Under the pieces are notes generated by a model. The model was not told the DNA's origin and ran no database searches. It saw only the letters and a list, made by a program, of their open reading frames with translations. Positions 16,451 to 25,469 of a DNA stretch of 52,873 bases are shown here, in pieces. The translations under genes were made by a program, and so were the position numbers. Positions within the stretch are counted from its first letter, which is position 1. Every line of letters begins with the position of its first letter. The stretch lies in contig BOKW01000012.1 of the NCBI GenBank assembly GCA_016861185.1, positions 1-52,873 of the forward strand. The letters are read 5' to 3'. Source of the stretch: Betaproteobacteria bacterium. GTDB lineage: Bacteria > Pseudomonadota > Gammaproteobacteria > Burkholderiales > Burkholderiaceae_F.

Positions 16451-17635
16451 TCACTCCGGTTGCGCCGGGATCGAGCGCACCGACAACACGCCGTCGATCG
16501 CGGCGATCGCGTCGATCACGCTCTGCTCGACAGGGCTGTCGACGTCGACCAGCGTGTACGCCATTTCGCCGCGGCTCTTGTTGAGCATGTTGTGGATGTT
16601 CAGTCCCGCCTTGGCCATCGCGGTCGAGATCTGGCCGAGCATGTTCGGCACGTTGGCGTTCGCAACGCCGACGCGCCATTGAGATTCGCGCGCCATCTCG
16701 ACGTTCGGGAAGTTCACCGCGTTGACGATGTTGCCGTTCTCCAGGAAATCGCGCACCTGCTCGACCACCATCACCGCGCAGTTCTCCTCCGCCTCGGCCG
16801 TGGATGCGCCGAGGTGCGGCAGCGCGATCGCGTTCGGCACGTTCGCCAGCAGCGGCGACGGAAAGTCGCACAGGTAAGCCTTCAGCTTCCCCGCGCGCAG
16901 CGCCTGCGCGACCGCTTCTTCGTCGACGATCGCGTCGCGCGCGAAGTTCAGCAGCACCGCGCCCGGTTTCATCACTGCCAGCCGCCTGGCGTCGATCAGA
17001 TGGCGCGTCGCCGGTACCAGCGGCACGTGCAGCGTGACGAAGTCCGAGTGTTTCAGCAGCTCCTCGATCGAGTTTGCCTTGCGCACGCCCGAGTGCAGTC
17101 GCCACGCGGCGTCGACCGTGATCTCCGGATCGAAGCCCACCACCTTCATGCCGAGCTTCAGCGCTGTCTCCGCCACCAGCCCGCCGATCGCACCGAGCCC
17201 CACCACGCCGAGCGTTCGATGCGGCAGCTCGATGCCGGCGAACTGCTTCTTGCCTTCCTCCACGCGCGCTTCGAAGTCCTTCGCTTCCGGCGGCAGCTCG
17301 GCGACGAAACGCAGCGCCGGCACGAGATTGCGGGCGCCGATCAGCAGCGCCGCAAGGACCAGTTCCTTCACCGCGTTCGCGTTCGCGCCCGGTGCGTTGA
17401 ACACCGGCACGCCCCGCCGCGACATGTCCGCCACCGGGATGTTGTTCGTTCCCGCACCCGCGCGGCCGATCGCCTTCACGCTGGCCGGGATCTCCATCGA
17501 ATGCAGATCGGCGGAACGCACCAGGATCGCGTCCGGATGCTCGGCATGCTTGGAGATCGCGTAGCGGTCGTGCGGAAAGCGCGCCAGCCCATGGCTGGAG
17601 ATGTTGTTCAGCGTGAGGATCTGATACTTGACCAT
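16451..17635 (-). CDS. serA: D-3-phosphoglycerate dehydrogenase
   Basis: Protein of 394 residues catalysing the first step of serine synthesis, 3-phosphoglycerate to 3-phosphohydroxypyruvate with NAD. Substrate-binding part: IGRAGAGTNNIPVADMSRRG. Rossmann motif: LGVVGLGAIGGLVAETALKL. Catalytic region: LLNFARDAIVDEEAVAQALR and ALPHLGASTAEAEENCAVM (the His of PHLGAST). A C-terminal ACT domain (about residues 320-394, GLNIHNMLNKSRGEMAYTLV) could give serine feedback. The C-terminal part is the short single-ACT form. It is 9 bp downstream of serC on the same strand, a clear operon. Confidence 0.95.
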   Translation of the reverse strand: MVKYQILTLNNISSHGLARFPHDRYAISKHAEHPDAILVRSADLHSMEIPASVKAIGRAGAGTNNIPVADMSRRGVPVFNAPGANANAVKELVLAALLIGARNLVPALRFVAELPPEAKDFEARVEEGKKQFAGIELPHRTLGVVGLGAIGGLVAETALKLGMKVVGFDPEITVDAAWRLHSGVRKANSIEELLKHSDFVTLHVPLVPATRHLIDARRLAVMKPGAVLLNFARDAIVDEEAVAQALRAGKLKAYLCDFPSPLLANVPNAIALPHLGASTAEAEENCAVMVVEQVRDFLENGNIVNAVNFPNVEMARESQWRVGVANANVPNMLGQISTAMAKAGLNIHNMLNKSRGEMAYTLVDVDSPVEQSVIDAIAAIDGVLSVRSIPAQPE

Positions 17636-17644
17636 GATGCGGCG

Positions 17645-18724
17645 TCACCCGTAGCGGCGCTCGAACTCGCGCATGTAGTCCACGAGCGCCTGCACGCCTT
17701 CGATCGGCATCGCGTTGTAGATCGAGGCGCGCATGCCGCCCACCGAGCGGTGCCCCTTCAGTTGCAGCAGCTCGCGCGCCTCGGCACCTTTGAGGAACTC
17801 GCCGTCGAGCTTCTCGTCGCGCAGCCTGAACGGCACGTTCATGCGCGAGCGGTCTTCCTTGCGCACCGGGTTGAAGTAGAAGGACGTCGAGTCGAGGTAG
17901 TCATACAGCAGCTTTGCCTTCGCGACGTTCTTCTTCTCGATCGCGGGCAAGCCGCCTTGCGCGAGCAGCCATTCGAACACCAGCCCCGCGATGTAAATGC
18001 CGTAGGTGGGCGGCGTGTTCAGCATCGAGTCGGCTTCGGCCTGCTCCTTCCAGTGAAACGCCGACGGCGTGATCGGCAGCGCCCGGTCGAGCAGTTCCTT
18101 GCGCACGATGACAAGCGTGAGTCCCGCCGGTCCGACGTTCTTCTGCGCGCCGCCGTAGATGACGCCGTATTTCGACACGTCGATCGGCCGCGACAGGATG
18201 TGCGAAGACATGTCGGCCACCAACGGCACGCTGCCCACGTCGGGCGTGAAGTGGTATTCGACGCCGCCGATCGTCTCGTTCGTGCACACGTGCACATAGG
18301 CGGCGTCCTTCGTCAGCTTCCAAGTCTCGCGCGCCGGTACGTAGGTGAAGTTCTTGTCTTCGCTGGAGGCGGCGACGTTCACCTGCGCGTACTTCTTCGC
18401 CTCCTTGATCGACTTCTTCGACCACTCGCCGGTGTTGACGAAGTCGATCACCTTTTTATCGGCCAGCAGGTTCATCGGCACGATCGCGTTCTCGCCGATC
18501 GCGCCGCCTTGCAGGAACAGCACCTCGTAGTCGGCGGGGATCGCAAGCAGCGTGCGCAGGTCGGCTTCGGCCTTCTCCGCGATCGAGATGAACTCCGGTC
18601 CGCGATGGCTCATCTCCATCACCGACATGCCGCTGCCGTGCCAGTCGAGCATCTCGGCGGCGGCGCGTTGCAGGACTTCCTTCGGCAGCACCGCGGGTCC
18701 GGCGCTGAAGTTGTAGACGATCAT
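17645..18724 (-). CDS. serC: Phosphoserine aminotransferase
   Basis: Protein of 359 residues, PLP-dependent class V aminotransferase for the second step of serine synthesis. Start [20 protein letters not shown] is the classic SerC N-terminus. Active-site elements: [20 protein letters not shown], and the PLP lysine in [19 protein letters not shown]. The C-terminal [20 protein letters not shown] motif binds substrate. First gene of serC-serA-MDR. SerB is not in the window. Confidence 0.96.
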   Translation of the reverse strand: MIVYNFSAGPAVLPKEVLQRAAAEMLDWHGSGMSVMEMSHRGPEFISIAEKAEADLRTLLAIPADYEVLFLQGGAIGENAIVPMNLLADKKVIDFVNTGEWSKKSIKEAKKYAQVNVAASSEDKNFTYVPARETWKLTKDAAYVHVCTNETIGGVEYHFTPDVGSVPLVADMSSHILSRPIDVSKYGVIYGGAQKNVGPAGLTLVIVRKELLDRALPITPSAFHWKEQAEADSMLNTPPTYGIYIAGLVFEWLLAQGGLPAIEKKNVAKAKLLYDYLDSTSFYFNPVRKEDRSRMNVPFRLRDEKLDGEFLKGAEARELLQLKGHRSVGGMRASIYNAMPIEGVQALVDYMREFERRYG

Positions 18725-19129
18725 GGGCTGTTCTCCGGGAGTGCCAATCGCGAACCGCCGCGCACTTTAGCCTATCGACCCTTCACTCCGAGCCAAGCGC
18801 GAGGAAGCGCGGCGGCGCCCACCATGACGCCGGGCTGGCGCGACCCGCCGCGCGATCTGACGGCTCACCCGAATGGCGCCTTGCAGTACAGCGAGGCGTG
18901 TTGCTCACCGACCGCGGCTCACTCTTCCTCGCTTTCGTGTCCGAGTCGGCCAAGGCTGGCCTCACGTGAAAGCGGGATCGGATGCGGTTTCGTCCGGGGC
19001 GCCCGCTCGTCTGTTGCGGTGCTTCTTGCCTTTGAGATCGACATGCTCATCATCAAAAACTGCGCTCGGATCTCGTCGGCGAGCGCTGCAAGAAGATCCG
19101 AAAAACTTGAACCTATGAAGGAGACGCGT
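18725..19129. other. Intergenic region of about 405 bp with lower GC
   Basis: Between divergent serC and the PQQ dehydrogenase. Short open frames here (for example 18873-19118) lack family motifs or ribosome sites and look like chance. GC falls toward the right, where the lower-GC dehydrogenase begins. The last 20 bp hold GAAGGAGA, the ribosome site for the start at 19130. Both promoters should lie here, but I cannot point to convincing -35/-10 pairs. Confidence 0.5.
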
Positions 19130-20392
19130 ATGAGCCGACGTCTGTGGAAACTGTTGCCGTCTGCCGTCCTAGCCGTTGCTGCCTCGGGTTCGGCTGTTGC
19201 TCAGGATGCTCCCACCCTGACAAGCTCTACCGTGATGTCCGGGCGAGAGCTGATCTGGGACATGGCCTTCTTGCCGGACGGGACGATGTTCTTCACCGAA
19301 AAGTGTCGAGGCTTATCGGTGAGGTTGCCCTCGGGCACCGTCAACGCCCTGCTCGGAATGAAAGACTCCAAGGGCTATGCCGACACTGCGAACGATCTCT
19401 TCTGCAGTGGTCAAGCGGGTATGAACGGCGTAGCGGTCGATCCCAACTTCGACAAGAACCGTTTCATTTACGTTTACTCGGCGTCAAACCTGACCACACC
19501 CCACAAGAACCGTGTGATCCGGCTGACCGTCAACGCCGATTTCACCAAAGTGTCCAATCGCACGGATATCGTGACGGACATCGCCTACAAGCAAAGTCCC
19601 AGCAACCACCCGTTTGGTGACGCTGGCGCGCACAACGGAGGGCGTCTTCGGTTCGGTCCTGACGGTTTTCTCTATGTGACCACAGGCGATACTCACAACG
19701 GCGAGGTGCCTCAAAGCCCGACCATCATCGGCGGCAAGGTGTTGCGAATCGACCGGGACGGCAAAGCTGCATCGGGTAACAACGCTCCCAAAGGCTTCGA
19801 TGCGCGAATCTTCACCTACGGTCATCGCAACCCGCAGGGTATTTGCTTCCACCCTCGCACCAAGCAACCGTTCACGGCTGAAAACGGGCCCTGGCATTCG
19901 GATGAAGTGACGGCCCTGAAAGCAGGTGGCAACGCCGGGTGGGATCCGCGCTCGAAGAGGGCAGGCCGCGGCGATTGTCCCGATAACTACTGCGGCTACA
20001 TGCCGAATCAAATGGGCGCGATGGATCCGAAGCAGAGGGCCGCGTTCATGCCGATGACCGACCTGAAGACCTATCCGGACGCGATGAAGCCGGCCTGGAA
20101 CAATGACGGGCTGTCCCAGGGCATGTCCTCATGCGACTTTCTGAGGGGCGGGAAATGGAAGGCGTGGGACGGCCGCATGGTCGTCGGCTTCATGGGGATC
20201 GGAATCCACGGAACGCCGGTTGGGAACCGGCTGGACGTGCTTGATATCGCGGCCGACGGCCTGTCGGCCAAGAGAGCCACGGTTTCGCTGCCCATGCCTG
20301 CCGGTCGCTTCCGGTCCGTTGTTCAAGGCCCGGATGGTGACCTGTACGTTGGCACCGATCAGGGTGAAATCTACCGGCTGAGCCCCAAGTAA
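19130..20392 (+). CDS. PQQ-dependent sugar dehydrogenase (soluble aldose dehydrogenase type)
   Basis: Protein of 420 residues; start at 19130 chosen because GAAGGAGA lies just upstream and the signal peptide MSRRLWKLLPSAVLAVAASG-SAVAQ begins there. It has the six-bladed propeller repeats of the GSDH/YliI family: WDMAFLPDGTMFFTEK, GMNGVAVDPNFDKNRFIYVY, GAHNGGRLRFGPDGFLYVTT-GD (His is the probable catalytic base), YGHRNPQGICFHP and ENGPWHSDEVTALKAGGNAG-W. It would oxidise a sugar or alcohol in the periplasm using PQQ. Base composition is visibly less GC-rich than neighbours. It converges with a cytochrome c-551 gene that is a plausible electron acceptor. A GC-rich paralogue lies at 44785-45909. 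Confidence 0.88.
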   Translation: MSRRLWKLLPSAVLAVAASGSAVAQDAPTLTSSTVMSGRELIWDMAFLPDGTMFFTEKCRGLSVRLPSGTVNALLGMKDSKGYADTANDLFCSGQAGMNGVAVDPNFDKNRFIYVYSASNLTTPHKNRVIRLTVNADFTKVSNRTDIVTDIAYKQSPSNHPFGDAGAHNGGRLRFGPDGFLYVTTGDTHNGEVPQSPTIIGGKVLRIDRDGKAASGNNAPKGFDARIFTYGHRNPQGICFHPRTKQPFTAENGPWHSDEVTALKAGGNAGWDPRSKRAGRGDCPDNYCGYMPNQMGAMDPKQRAAFMPMTDLKTYPDAMKPAWNNDGLSQGMSSCDFLRGGKWKAWDGRMVVGFMGIGIHGTPVGNRLDVLDIAADGLSAKRATVSLPMPAGRFRSVVQGPDGDLYVGTDQGEIYRLSPK

Positions 20393-20403
20393 GTCTCCGA
20401 CTT

Positions 20404-20430
20404 GGCCGCACTGCCAACGGCAGTGCGGCC
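20404..20430. terminator. Bidirectional terminator hairpin between dehydrogenase and cytochrome c
   Basis: GGCCGCACTGCC-AAC-GGCAGTGCGGCC is a perfect 12-bp stem with a 3-nt loop, placed 11 bp after the dehydrogenase stop and 16 bp from the convergent cytochrome stop. No long T-run follows on either side, but position and stability fit shared termination. Confidence 0.7.
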
Positions 20431-20446
20431 TTGAGCTTCCGCCCGA

Positions 20447-20758
20447 CTACTTGATCGTCAAGACGTACCTGGCCAGTGCGAAGGCATCGCTGTCGGACAG
20501 TTGAGGATGCGGGGGCATCGGCATCTGGCCCCAGACACCGGCGCCACCGTCCTTGATTTTCCTGGCCAGTTTTTCGGCGGCACTGCCGTCCCCCGAGTAC
20601 TTGGCGGCGATCTCTTTGAAAGACGGGCCCAGCACCTTTCTCTCGTTGGCGTGGCAAGCGACGCAGTTGTGCTTCTTGACCATCTCGGCATCTGCAAAGG
20701 CGGATCCTGCCGAGGCCGTGAGCCCAACAGCAATCGACAGACAAACAAGCTTTTGCAT
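20447..20758 (-). CDS. Cytochrome c-551/c-552 family periplasmic protein
   Basis: Protein of 103 residues: signal peptide MQKLVCLSIAVGLTASAGSA-FA, then a class I cytochrome with heme site C32-V-A-C35-H36 (NCVACH) and axial Met in GQMPMPPHPQLSD (most likely M81). The overall pattern KVLGPSFKEIAAKY and SDSDAFALARYVLTIK is that of c-551. It carries electrons in the periplasm. It is convergent with the PQQ dehydrogenase and shares its lower GC, so the two may have arrived together and work together; in denitrifiers c-551 can also feed nitrite reductase, and nirK is about 10 kb away. Confidence 0.9.
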   Translation of the reverse strand: MQKLVCLSIAVGLTASAGSAFADAEMVKKHNCVACHANERKVLGPSFKEIAAKYSGDGSAAEKLARKIKDGGAGVWGQMPMPPHPQLSDSDAFALARYVLTIK

Positions 20759-20938
20759 TGACGGTCTCCTCGCTAAACGCCCAGGGATTTTGACGTCCCG
20801 CTCTTCATTGAGTGTCCAACGGCAGCTTGGATCAAGTTACCCAGCCTGCGTCGCATCGTCAACGCAAGTGGCGTCCGTCTCCTTGTCTTCCGACCACCTT
20901 CCGACCGATGTCGGAGGGAGAGAAAAGGTCGACGAGGA

Positions 20939-21643
20939 TCAGCTCAGCCCCGCTACCGGCACCGCCGCGCCGTGAATCGCGCGCGCGGCGTCGGAGGCGA
21001 GGAAGAGAATCACGCTGGCCAGATCTTCCGGCGCGACCCAGCGCTTGGGATCGGCGTCCGGCATCGCCGCGCGGTTCTCGGGCGTGTCGATGATCGTCGG
21101 CAGCACGCAGTTGACGTTGATGTTCTTCTCGCGCAGTTCGGCGGCCATCGTTTCGGTCAGCCGGATCACCGCGCTCTTGGACGCGACGTAGGTGCCCATC
21201 TGCGCCACGCCTTTCTGCGCGGAAGCGGCACCGACGTTGACGATCTTGCCGCCGCCGGCGGCGAGCATCTGCGGCACGACCGCGCGCGCGGCGTTGAGCA
21301 GCGTGCGCGCGTTCAGATCCATCAGGAAGTTCCAGGTCGCATCCGACGTCTCGTGCACCGCTTCGCCCATGCGAAAGCCGCCGGCGATGTTGCACAGCAC
21401 GTCGATGCGGCTGAAGCGCGCGAGCGCGCTTGCCACCGCTGCCTCGACCTGCGCGGCGTCGAGCAGATCGACCGCGGCGAGCAAACGCCGCTCGTCGCCG
21501 CTGCCGTAGGCCTTGCGCAGGGCTTCTTCGCTGCGATCGAGCAGCACCAGCGCGGCGCCGCGGCTTGCGAACGCGGCGGCGACCGCACGGCCGAGGTTGC
21601 CGGCGGCGCCGGTGATGACGACGGTGCGATTCGCAAACTCCAT
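20939..21643 (-). CDS. SDR family NAD(P)-dependent oxidoreductase
   Basis: Protein of 234 residues, short-chain dehydrogenase. Cofactor motif VVITGAAGNLGRAVAAAFAS (TGxxxxxG), NxAG as CNIAGGF, active-site Ser in NVGAASAQKG and Tyr/Lys in YVASKSA. Acidic D36-like residue in LLDRSEEAL favours NAD. Last gene of the hppD-VOC-fahA-phhA run; its ATG lies 1 bp beyond the phhA stop, implying co-transcription. It could process a catabolic intermediate or a pterin (a quinonoid dihydropterin reductase role for PhhA would fit context), but that is inference. Confidence 0.83.
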   Translation of the reverse strand: MEFANRTVVITGAAGNLGRAVAAAFASRGAALVLLDRSEEALRKAYGSGDERRLLAAVDLLDAAQVEAAVASALARFSRIDVLCNIAGGFRMGEAVHETSDATWNFLMDLNARTLLNAARAVVPQMLAAGGGKIVNVGAASAQKGVAQMGTYVASKSAVIRLTETMAAELREKNINVNCVLPTIIDTPENRAAMPDADPKRWVAPEDLASVILFLASDAARAIHGAAVPVAGLS

Positions 21644-21644
21644 C

Positions 21645-22535
21645 TCAGCTCCCCTTGCGCCGCGCGGCGTGATAGGCGCCCGTGCCGCGCGTGATCACTT
21701 GGTCGGTCGGCAGCACGTCGCCCGGCTCGAATTCCGGCTGTCCTTCGACGCGCTCGTAGATCGGGCCGAAGTCGATGCGGGCGAGCTCCAGCAGTTCGTC
21801 GAGGTTGCGGATCACGAAGTAGGTTTCCTGGAAGTCGTCGATGCGGTAGCACGTGCGCATCACGCGCTCCAGGTCGAAGCGGATGCGGTTCGGCGACGGA
21901 TCGTCGATCGCGAACACGCTCTCGGCGTAGGAGGAGGCGATGCCGGAGCCGTAGATGCGCAAGCCGTCGCTCTGCTCGACGAGGCCGAACTCCACCGTGT
22001 ACCAGTACACGCGCGCCAGGTTGGCGAGCACGCCGAGTCTCTGCGCGCGCAACCCGCCGAAGCCGTACGCCTGGATGTAATCGGCGATCACCGGATTCAT
22101 CAGCATCGGCACGTGGCCGAACACGTCGTGAAAGACATCCGGCTCTTCCAGATAGTCGAGCTGCTCGGGCTTGCGGATGAACTGCCCGGCGGGAAAGCGC
22201 CGGTTCGCCAGATGCTCGAAGAACACTTCGTCGGGAACGAGCCCCGGCACGGCGACCACCTGCCAGCCGGTCGCTTTCATCAGCACTTCGGACAGCCGCC
22301 GGAAGTCGGGGATCTTGTCCGCGGTAATGGGCAGCGCGCGCATGCCGGCGACGAACTCGTCGCACGCGCGGCCCGGCAGCAGCTTCGTCTGCCGCTCGTA
22401 CAGCCGCTTCCACACCGCATGCTCCGCGGGCGTGTAGTTCTCCCAGCCCTGGTCGATCGTCCAGTCGGGGCTTGCGGGCCGTCCGGCTTCGCCCGCCGCC
22501 AGCCCGTGTTTCGTGACCTGGGGGTATTGCATCAT
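21645..22535 (-). CDS. phhA: Phenylalanine 4-monooxygenase
   Basis: Protein of 296 residues, bacterial iron- and tetrahydropterin-dependent aromatic amino acid hydroxylase converting Phe to Tyr. Start MMQYPQVTKHGLAAGEAG at 22535; the longer open frame upstream is the fahA antiphase. Iron ligands: two His in FHDVFGHVPMLMNPVIADY and Glu in VYWYTVEFGLVEQSDGLRIY. Pterin region: VPGLVPDEVFFEHLANRRFP. Length is normal for the bacterial form. It lies 11 bp downstream of fahA. The partner pterin dehydratase gene phhB is not in the window. Confidence 0.95.
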   Translation of the reverse strand: MMQYPQVTKHGLAAGEAGRPASPDWTIDQGWENYTPAEHAVWKRLYERQTKLLPGRACDEFVAGMRALPITADKIPDFRRLSEVLMKATGWQVVAVPGLVPDEVFFEHLANRRFPAGQFIRKPEQLDYLEEPDVFHDVFGHVPMLMNPVIADYIQAYGFGGLRAQRLGVLANLARVYWYTVEFGLVEQSDGLRIYGSGIASSYAESVFAIDDPSPNRIRFDLERVMRTCYRIDDFQETYFVIRNLDELLELARIDFGPIYERVEGQPEFEPGDVLPTDQVITRGTGAYHAARRKGS

Positions 22536-22546
22536 GGCGGTCGCCT

Positions 22547-23803
22547 CTACGCCTCCCGCGCCGGCAGCACGGTGCCCGCGCAATCGCCGAAGCCGATGCG
22601 GCGGAAACCTTGCCGCCCGCAATACGCGCGCAGGATCACGGTGTCGCCGTCTTCCAGGAACGCGCGCGTTTCGCCGTTCGAAAGCCGCAGCGGCTGTTTG
22701 CCGCCGGCGGTCAGCTCCAGCATCGAGCCGCCCTGATCCGGCGCGGGGCCGGAGATCGTGCCCGAGCCGAACAGATCGCCGGGCTGCAGGTTGCAGCCGT
22801 TCACCGTGTGATGCGCGACCAGTTGCGCGATCGTCCAGTACGCGTCGCGGAAGTTGGAGCGCATCAGCCGCTGCGGCGCTGCCATCCTCGGCGTTTGCAG
22901 CCAGACTTCCAACGCGATGTCGAACATGCCGCGCGTGCGGTTCTCGGGTGAGTCCAGGTACGGCAGCGGCGGCGGATCGCCGGCCGGCCGCTCGAACGGC
23001 GCGCGAAACGGCTCCAGCGCCTCCGGCGTCACGATCCAAGGCGAAATCGTGGTGGCGAAGTTCTTCGCCAGGAACGGCCCGAGCGGCTGATACTCCCAGG
23101 CCTGCACGTCGCGCGCGCTCCAGTCGTTGAGCAGCACGAGCCCGAAGACGTGCGACTCGGCTGCGGCGATCGGCACGGCTTCGCCGAGCGCATTGCCGGT
23201 GCCGATGAAGACGCCGAGCTCCAGCTCGTAATCCAGCCGGCGCGTCGGTGCCAGCCAAGGCTGCGGCGCATCGCCGGGCTTGATCTGCCCGCGCGGGCGA
23301 CCAAAGCGCGTGCCGCTGGGAACAATCGAAGAGGCGCGGCCGTGATAGCCGATCGGCACCCACTTGTAGTTCGGCAGCAGCGGGTTGTCCGGGCGCATCA
23401 GCTTGCCCACCGCCGTGGCGTGATGGATGCCGGCGTAGAAATCCGTGTAGTCGCCGATGACGCACGGCAGTCCGAGTTCGACCTTCGACTGCGGATAGAG
23501 CGCCGCGGCAAACCGCGATTGCTGCGCGGCGCCGCGCCGCAGGCCGCGCGAAGCCGCGAGCCGGATCGCGCGGCGCCGCTCGGGACCGGCGCTCATCAGC
23601 GCGTTCATGTCCTGCGTCTCGATCAGCGCCGCGGCCTGCAGGTCGAGCACCTGGTCGCCGATCGCCATCCCGATGCGCCACGGCGCTTCGCGCGAAGTGC
23701 GAAAGCGGCCGAACGGCAGGTTCTGGATCGGAAAGTCGCTCGCCGGATCGTTGGCCGACTCGACCCAGCTCGCGAGCGCCGGATCGTGCGTCTCGTCGAT
23801 CAT
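22547..23803 (-). CDS. fahA: Fumarylacetoacetase
   Basis: Protein of 418 residues from ATG 23803, which overlaps the preceding VOC gene stop (ATGA). It hydrolyses fumarylacetoacetate to fumarate and acetoacetate, the last step of tyrosine breakdown. Family elements: SDFPIQNLPFGRF, GDYTDFYAGIHHATAVGKLM, PIGYHGRASSIVPSGT, LDYELELGVFIGTGN, LLNDWSARDVQAWEYQPLGP and NCLQPGDLFGSGTISGP-like NGCNLQPGDLFGSGTISGPA. Length is normal. homogentisate dioxygenase, usually beside fahA, is absent here. Confidence 0.95.
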   Translation of the reverse strand: MIDETHDPALASWVESANDPASDFPIQNLPFGRFRTSREAPWRIGMAIGDQVLDLQAAALIETQDMNALMSAGPERRRAIRLAASRGLRRGAAQQSRFAAALYPQSKVELGLPCVIGDYTDFYAGIHHATAVGKLMRPDNPLLPNYKWVPIGYHGRASSIVPSGTRFGRPRGQIKPGDAPQPWLAPTRRLDYELELGVFIGTGNALGEAVPIAAAESHVFGLVLLNDWSARDVQAWEYQPLGPFLAKNFATTISPWIVTPEALEPFRAPFERPAGDPPPLPYLDSPENRTRGMFDIALEVWLQTPRMAAPQRLMRSNFRDAYWTIAQLVAHHTVNGCNLQPGDLFGSGTISGPAPDQGGSMLELTAGGKQPLRLSNGETRAFLEDGDTVILRAYCGRQGFRRIGFGDCAGTVLPAREA

Positions 23804-24339
23804 CGCGCGAATTCCCTCTCGTGCAGGAAGGCGGCGTGCCGCGGCGCGCGCTTCGTTTGCGACCACGCCTCCAGCATCTCCCACTTCACCGCGTCGAGTC
23901 TCTTCAGTTGCGCTTCCTCCTCCGGATCCGGGCAGGCGAGCTCGATGCGATGGCCGTTCGGATCGAAGAAGTAGATCGAGTGAAAAATGCCATGATCGGT
24001 GACGCCCAGAACCTCCACGCCGTTGCTCTCCAGATGCTCCTTGAATTGCAGGAGGGTGGCGCGATCCTTGACCTTGAATGCGATGTGCTGCACCCAGGAC
24101 GGCGTGTTCGGGTCGCGGCCCATCGGCGGGCGCGTCGGCAGCTCGAAGAACGCCAGCACGTTGCCGCCGCCGGCGTCGAGGAACACGTGCATGTACGGGT
24201 CGGGCTCTTTGGTCGACGGCACTTCGTCCTCGGCGATCGCCAGCACGAAGTCCATGTTCAGCATCTTCCGGTACCAGAGCACCGTTTCCTTGGCGTCGCG
24301 GCAGCGGTAGGCGACGTGGTGGATGCGGTCGATCTTCAT
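23800..24339 (-). CDS. VOC (glyoxalase/extradiol dioxygenase fold) protein in the tyrosine operon
   Basis: Protein of 179 residues; start [20 protein letters not shown] at 24339 overlaps the hppD stop, and its stop overlaps the fahA start, so it is tightly coupled between them. Two beta-alpha-beta-beta-beta modules supply a possible metal triad: His in RIHHVAYR, His in [10 protein letters not shown] and Glu in [12 protein letters not shown]. No exact function is recognised. The position where many operons carry homogentisate 1,2-dioxygenase suggests a role in homogentisate or maleylacetoacetate processing; that is inference only. The C-terminal 35 residues are charged. Confidence 0.82.
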   Translation of the reverse strand: MKIDRIHHVAYRCRDAKETVLWYRKMLNMDFVLAIAEDEVPSTKEPDPYMHVFLDAGGGNVLAFFELPTRPPMGRDPNTPSWVQHIAFKVKDRATLLQFKEHLESNGVEVLGVTDHGIFHSIYFFDPNGHRIELACPDPEEEAQLKRLDAVKWEMLEAWSQTKRAPRHAAFLHEREFAR

Positions 24340-25424
24340 GCGGGGCTCTCCTCGGGCTTGAGCACGCCTCGGCGGATCTGGTCGCGCTCCATCGACTCGA
24401 ACAGCGCCTTGAAGTTGCCTTCGCCGAAGCCTTCGTCGCCGCGGCGCTCGATGAACTCGAAGAACACCGGCCCGAGCAGCGTCTGCGAGAAGATCTGCAG
24501 CAGCAGCCGCTTGTTGCCCCCTTCGGTGCTGCCGTCGACCAGGATGCCGCGCGTCTGCAGCTCGGCGACGGGCAACCCGTGGCCGGGCAGCCGCTCGTCG
24601 AGCATCTCGTAGTAGAAGCTGTTCGGCGCCGTCATCAACGGCACGCCGGCCATCTGCAGCTTGTCCACCGTACCGATGATGTCGTCGGTCAGCAAGGCGA
24701 TGTGCTGGATGCCTTCGCCGTTGAACTGCATCAGGAACTCTTCGATCTGCCCGGTGCCCTGCGACGCTTCTTCGTTCAGAGGAATGCGGATCCTGCCGTC
24801 CGGCGCGGTCATCGCTTTGGAAGTCAGCCCCGTGTACTCGCCCTTGATGTCGAAGTAGCGCAGCTCGCGGAAGTTGAAGATGCGCTCGTAGAAGCTGGCC
24901 CAATACGCCATGCGCCCGCGGTAGACGTTGTGCGTCATGTGGTCGATCAGCCGCAGGCCGTGCCCCTTCGGGTGCCGGTCTGCGCTTTCGATCCACTCGA
25001 AGTCGATGTCGTAGATCGACTTGCCGTCCTCGAAGCGGTCGATCAGATACAGGGGCGCGCCGCCGATGCCCTTGATCGCCGGCAGCCGCAGCTCCATCGG
25101 GCCGGTGGGCACCTCCACCGGCTGCGCGCCCAGTTCGAGCGCGCGCGCGTACGCCTTGTGCGAGTCCTTGACGCGAAACGCGATCGCGCACGCCGAGGGC
25201 CCGTGCTCCTGCGCGAAGTACCAGGCGAGGCTCTTCGGCTCGTTGTTGACGATGAAGTTGATGTCGCCCTGGCGGTACAGCGCCACGTCTTTCGAGCGGT
25301 GCACGGCGACCTTCGCGAAGCCGAGCTTTTCGAACACCGGCTCGAGCACGTTCGGCTGCGGGGAAGCGAACTCAACGAACTCGAAGCCCATCAGGCCCAT
25401 CGGGTTGTCGAACAGATCTGCCAT
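24336..25424 (-). CDS. hppD: 4-hydroxyphenylpyruvate dioxygenase
   Basis: Protein of 362 residues, VOC-fold iron enzyme converting 4-hydroxyphenylpyruvate to homogentisate. Start [20 protein letters not shown]. Iron ligands: His in [12 protein letters not shown], His in [13 protein letters not shown] and Glu in [20 protein letters not shown]. Bacterial length is normal. It heads the tight hppD-VOC-fahA-phhA-SDR cluster, and its own upstream gap to the gamma carbonic anhydrase is 45 bp, which could contain a promoter or be part of a longer transcript. Confidence 0.96.
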   Translation of the reverse strand: MADLFDNPMGLMGFEFVEFASPQPNVLEPVFEKLGFAKVAVHRSKDVALYRQGDINFIVNNEPKSLAWYFAQEHGPSACAIAFRVKDSHKAYARALELGAQPVEVPTGPMELRLPAIKGIGGAPLYLIDRFEDGKSIYDIDFEWIESADRHPKGHGLRLIDHMTHNVYRGRMAYWASFYERIFNFRELRYFDIKGEYTGLTSKAMTAPDGRIRIPLNEEASQGTGQIEEFLMQFNGEGIQHIALLTDDIIGTVDKLQMAGVPLMTAPNSFYYEMLDERLPGHGLPVAELQTRGILVDGSTEGGNKRLLLQIFSQTLLGPVFFEFIERRGDEGFGEGNFKALFESMERDQIRRGVLKPEESPA

Positions 25425-25469
25425 CGTTGTCTCCTCAAGTCGGGTTGTCGCCGGCGGCGCCCTTTCTCT

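Noticed and set aside
18725..19129. Genes in the serC-dehydrogenase gap
   Set aside because: Open frames of 60-81 codons lack motifs, ribosome sites and consistent codon pattern.
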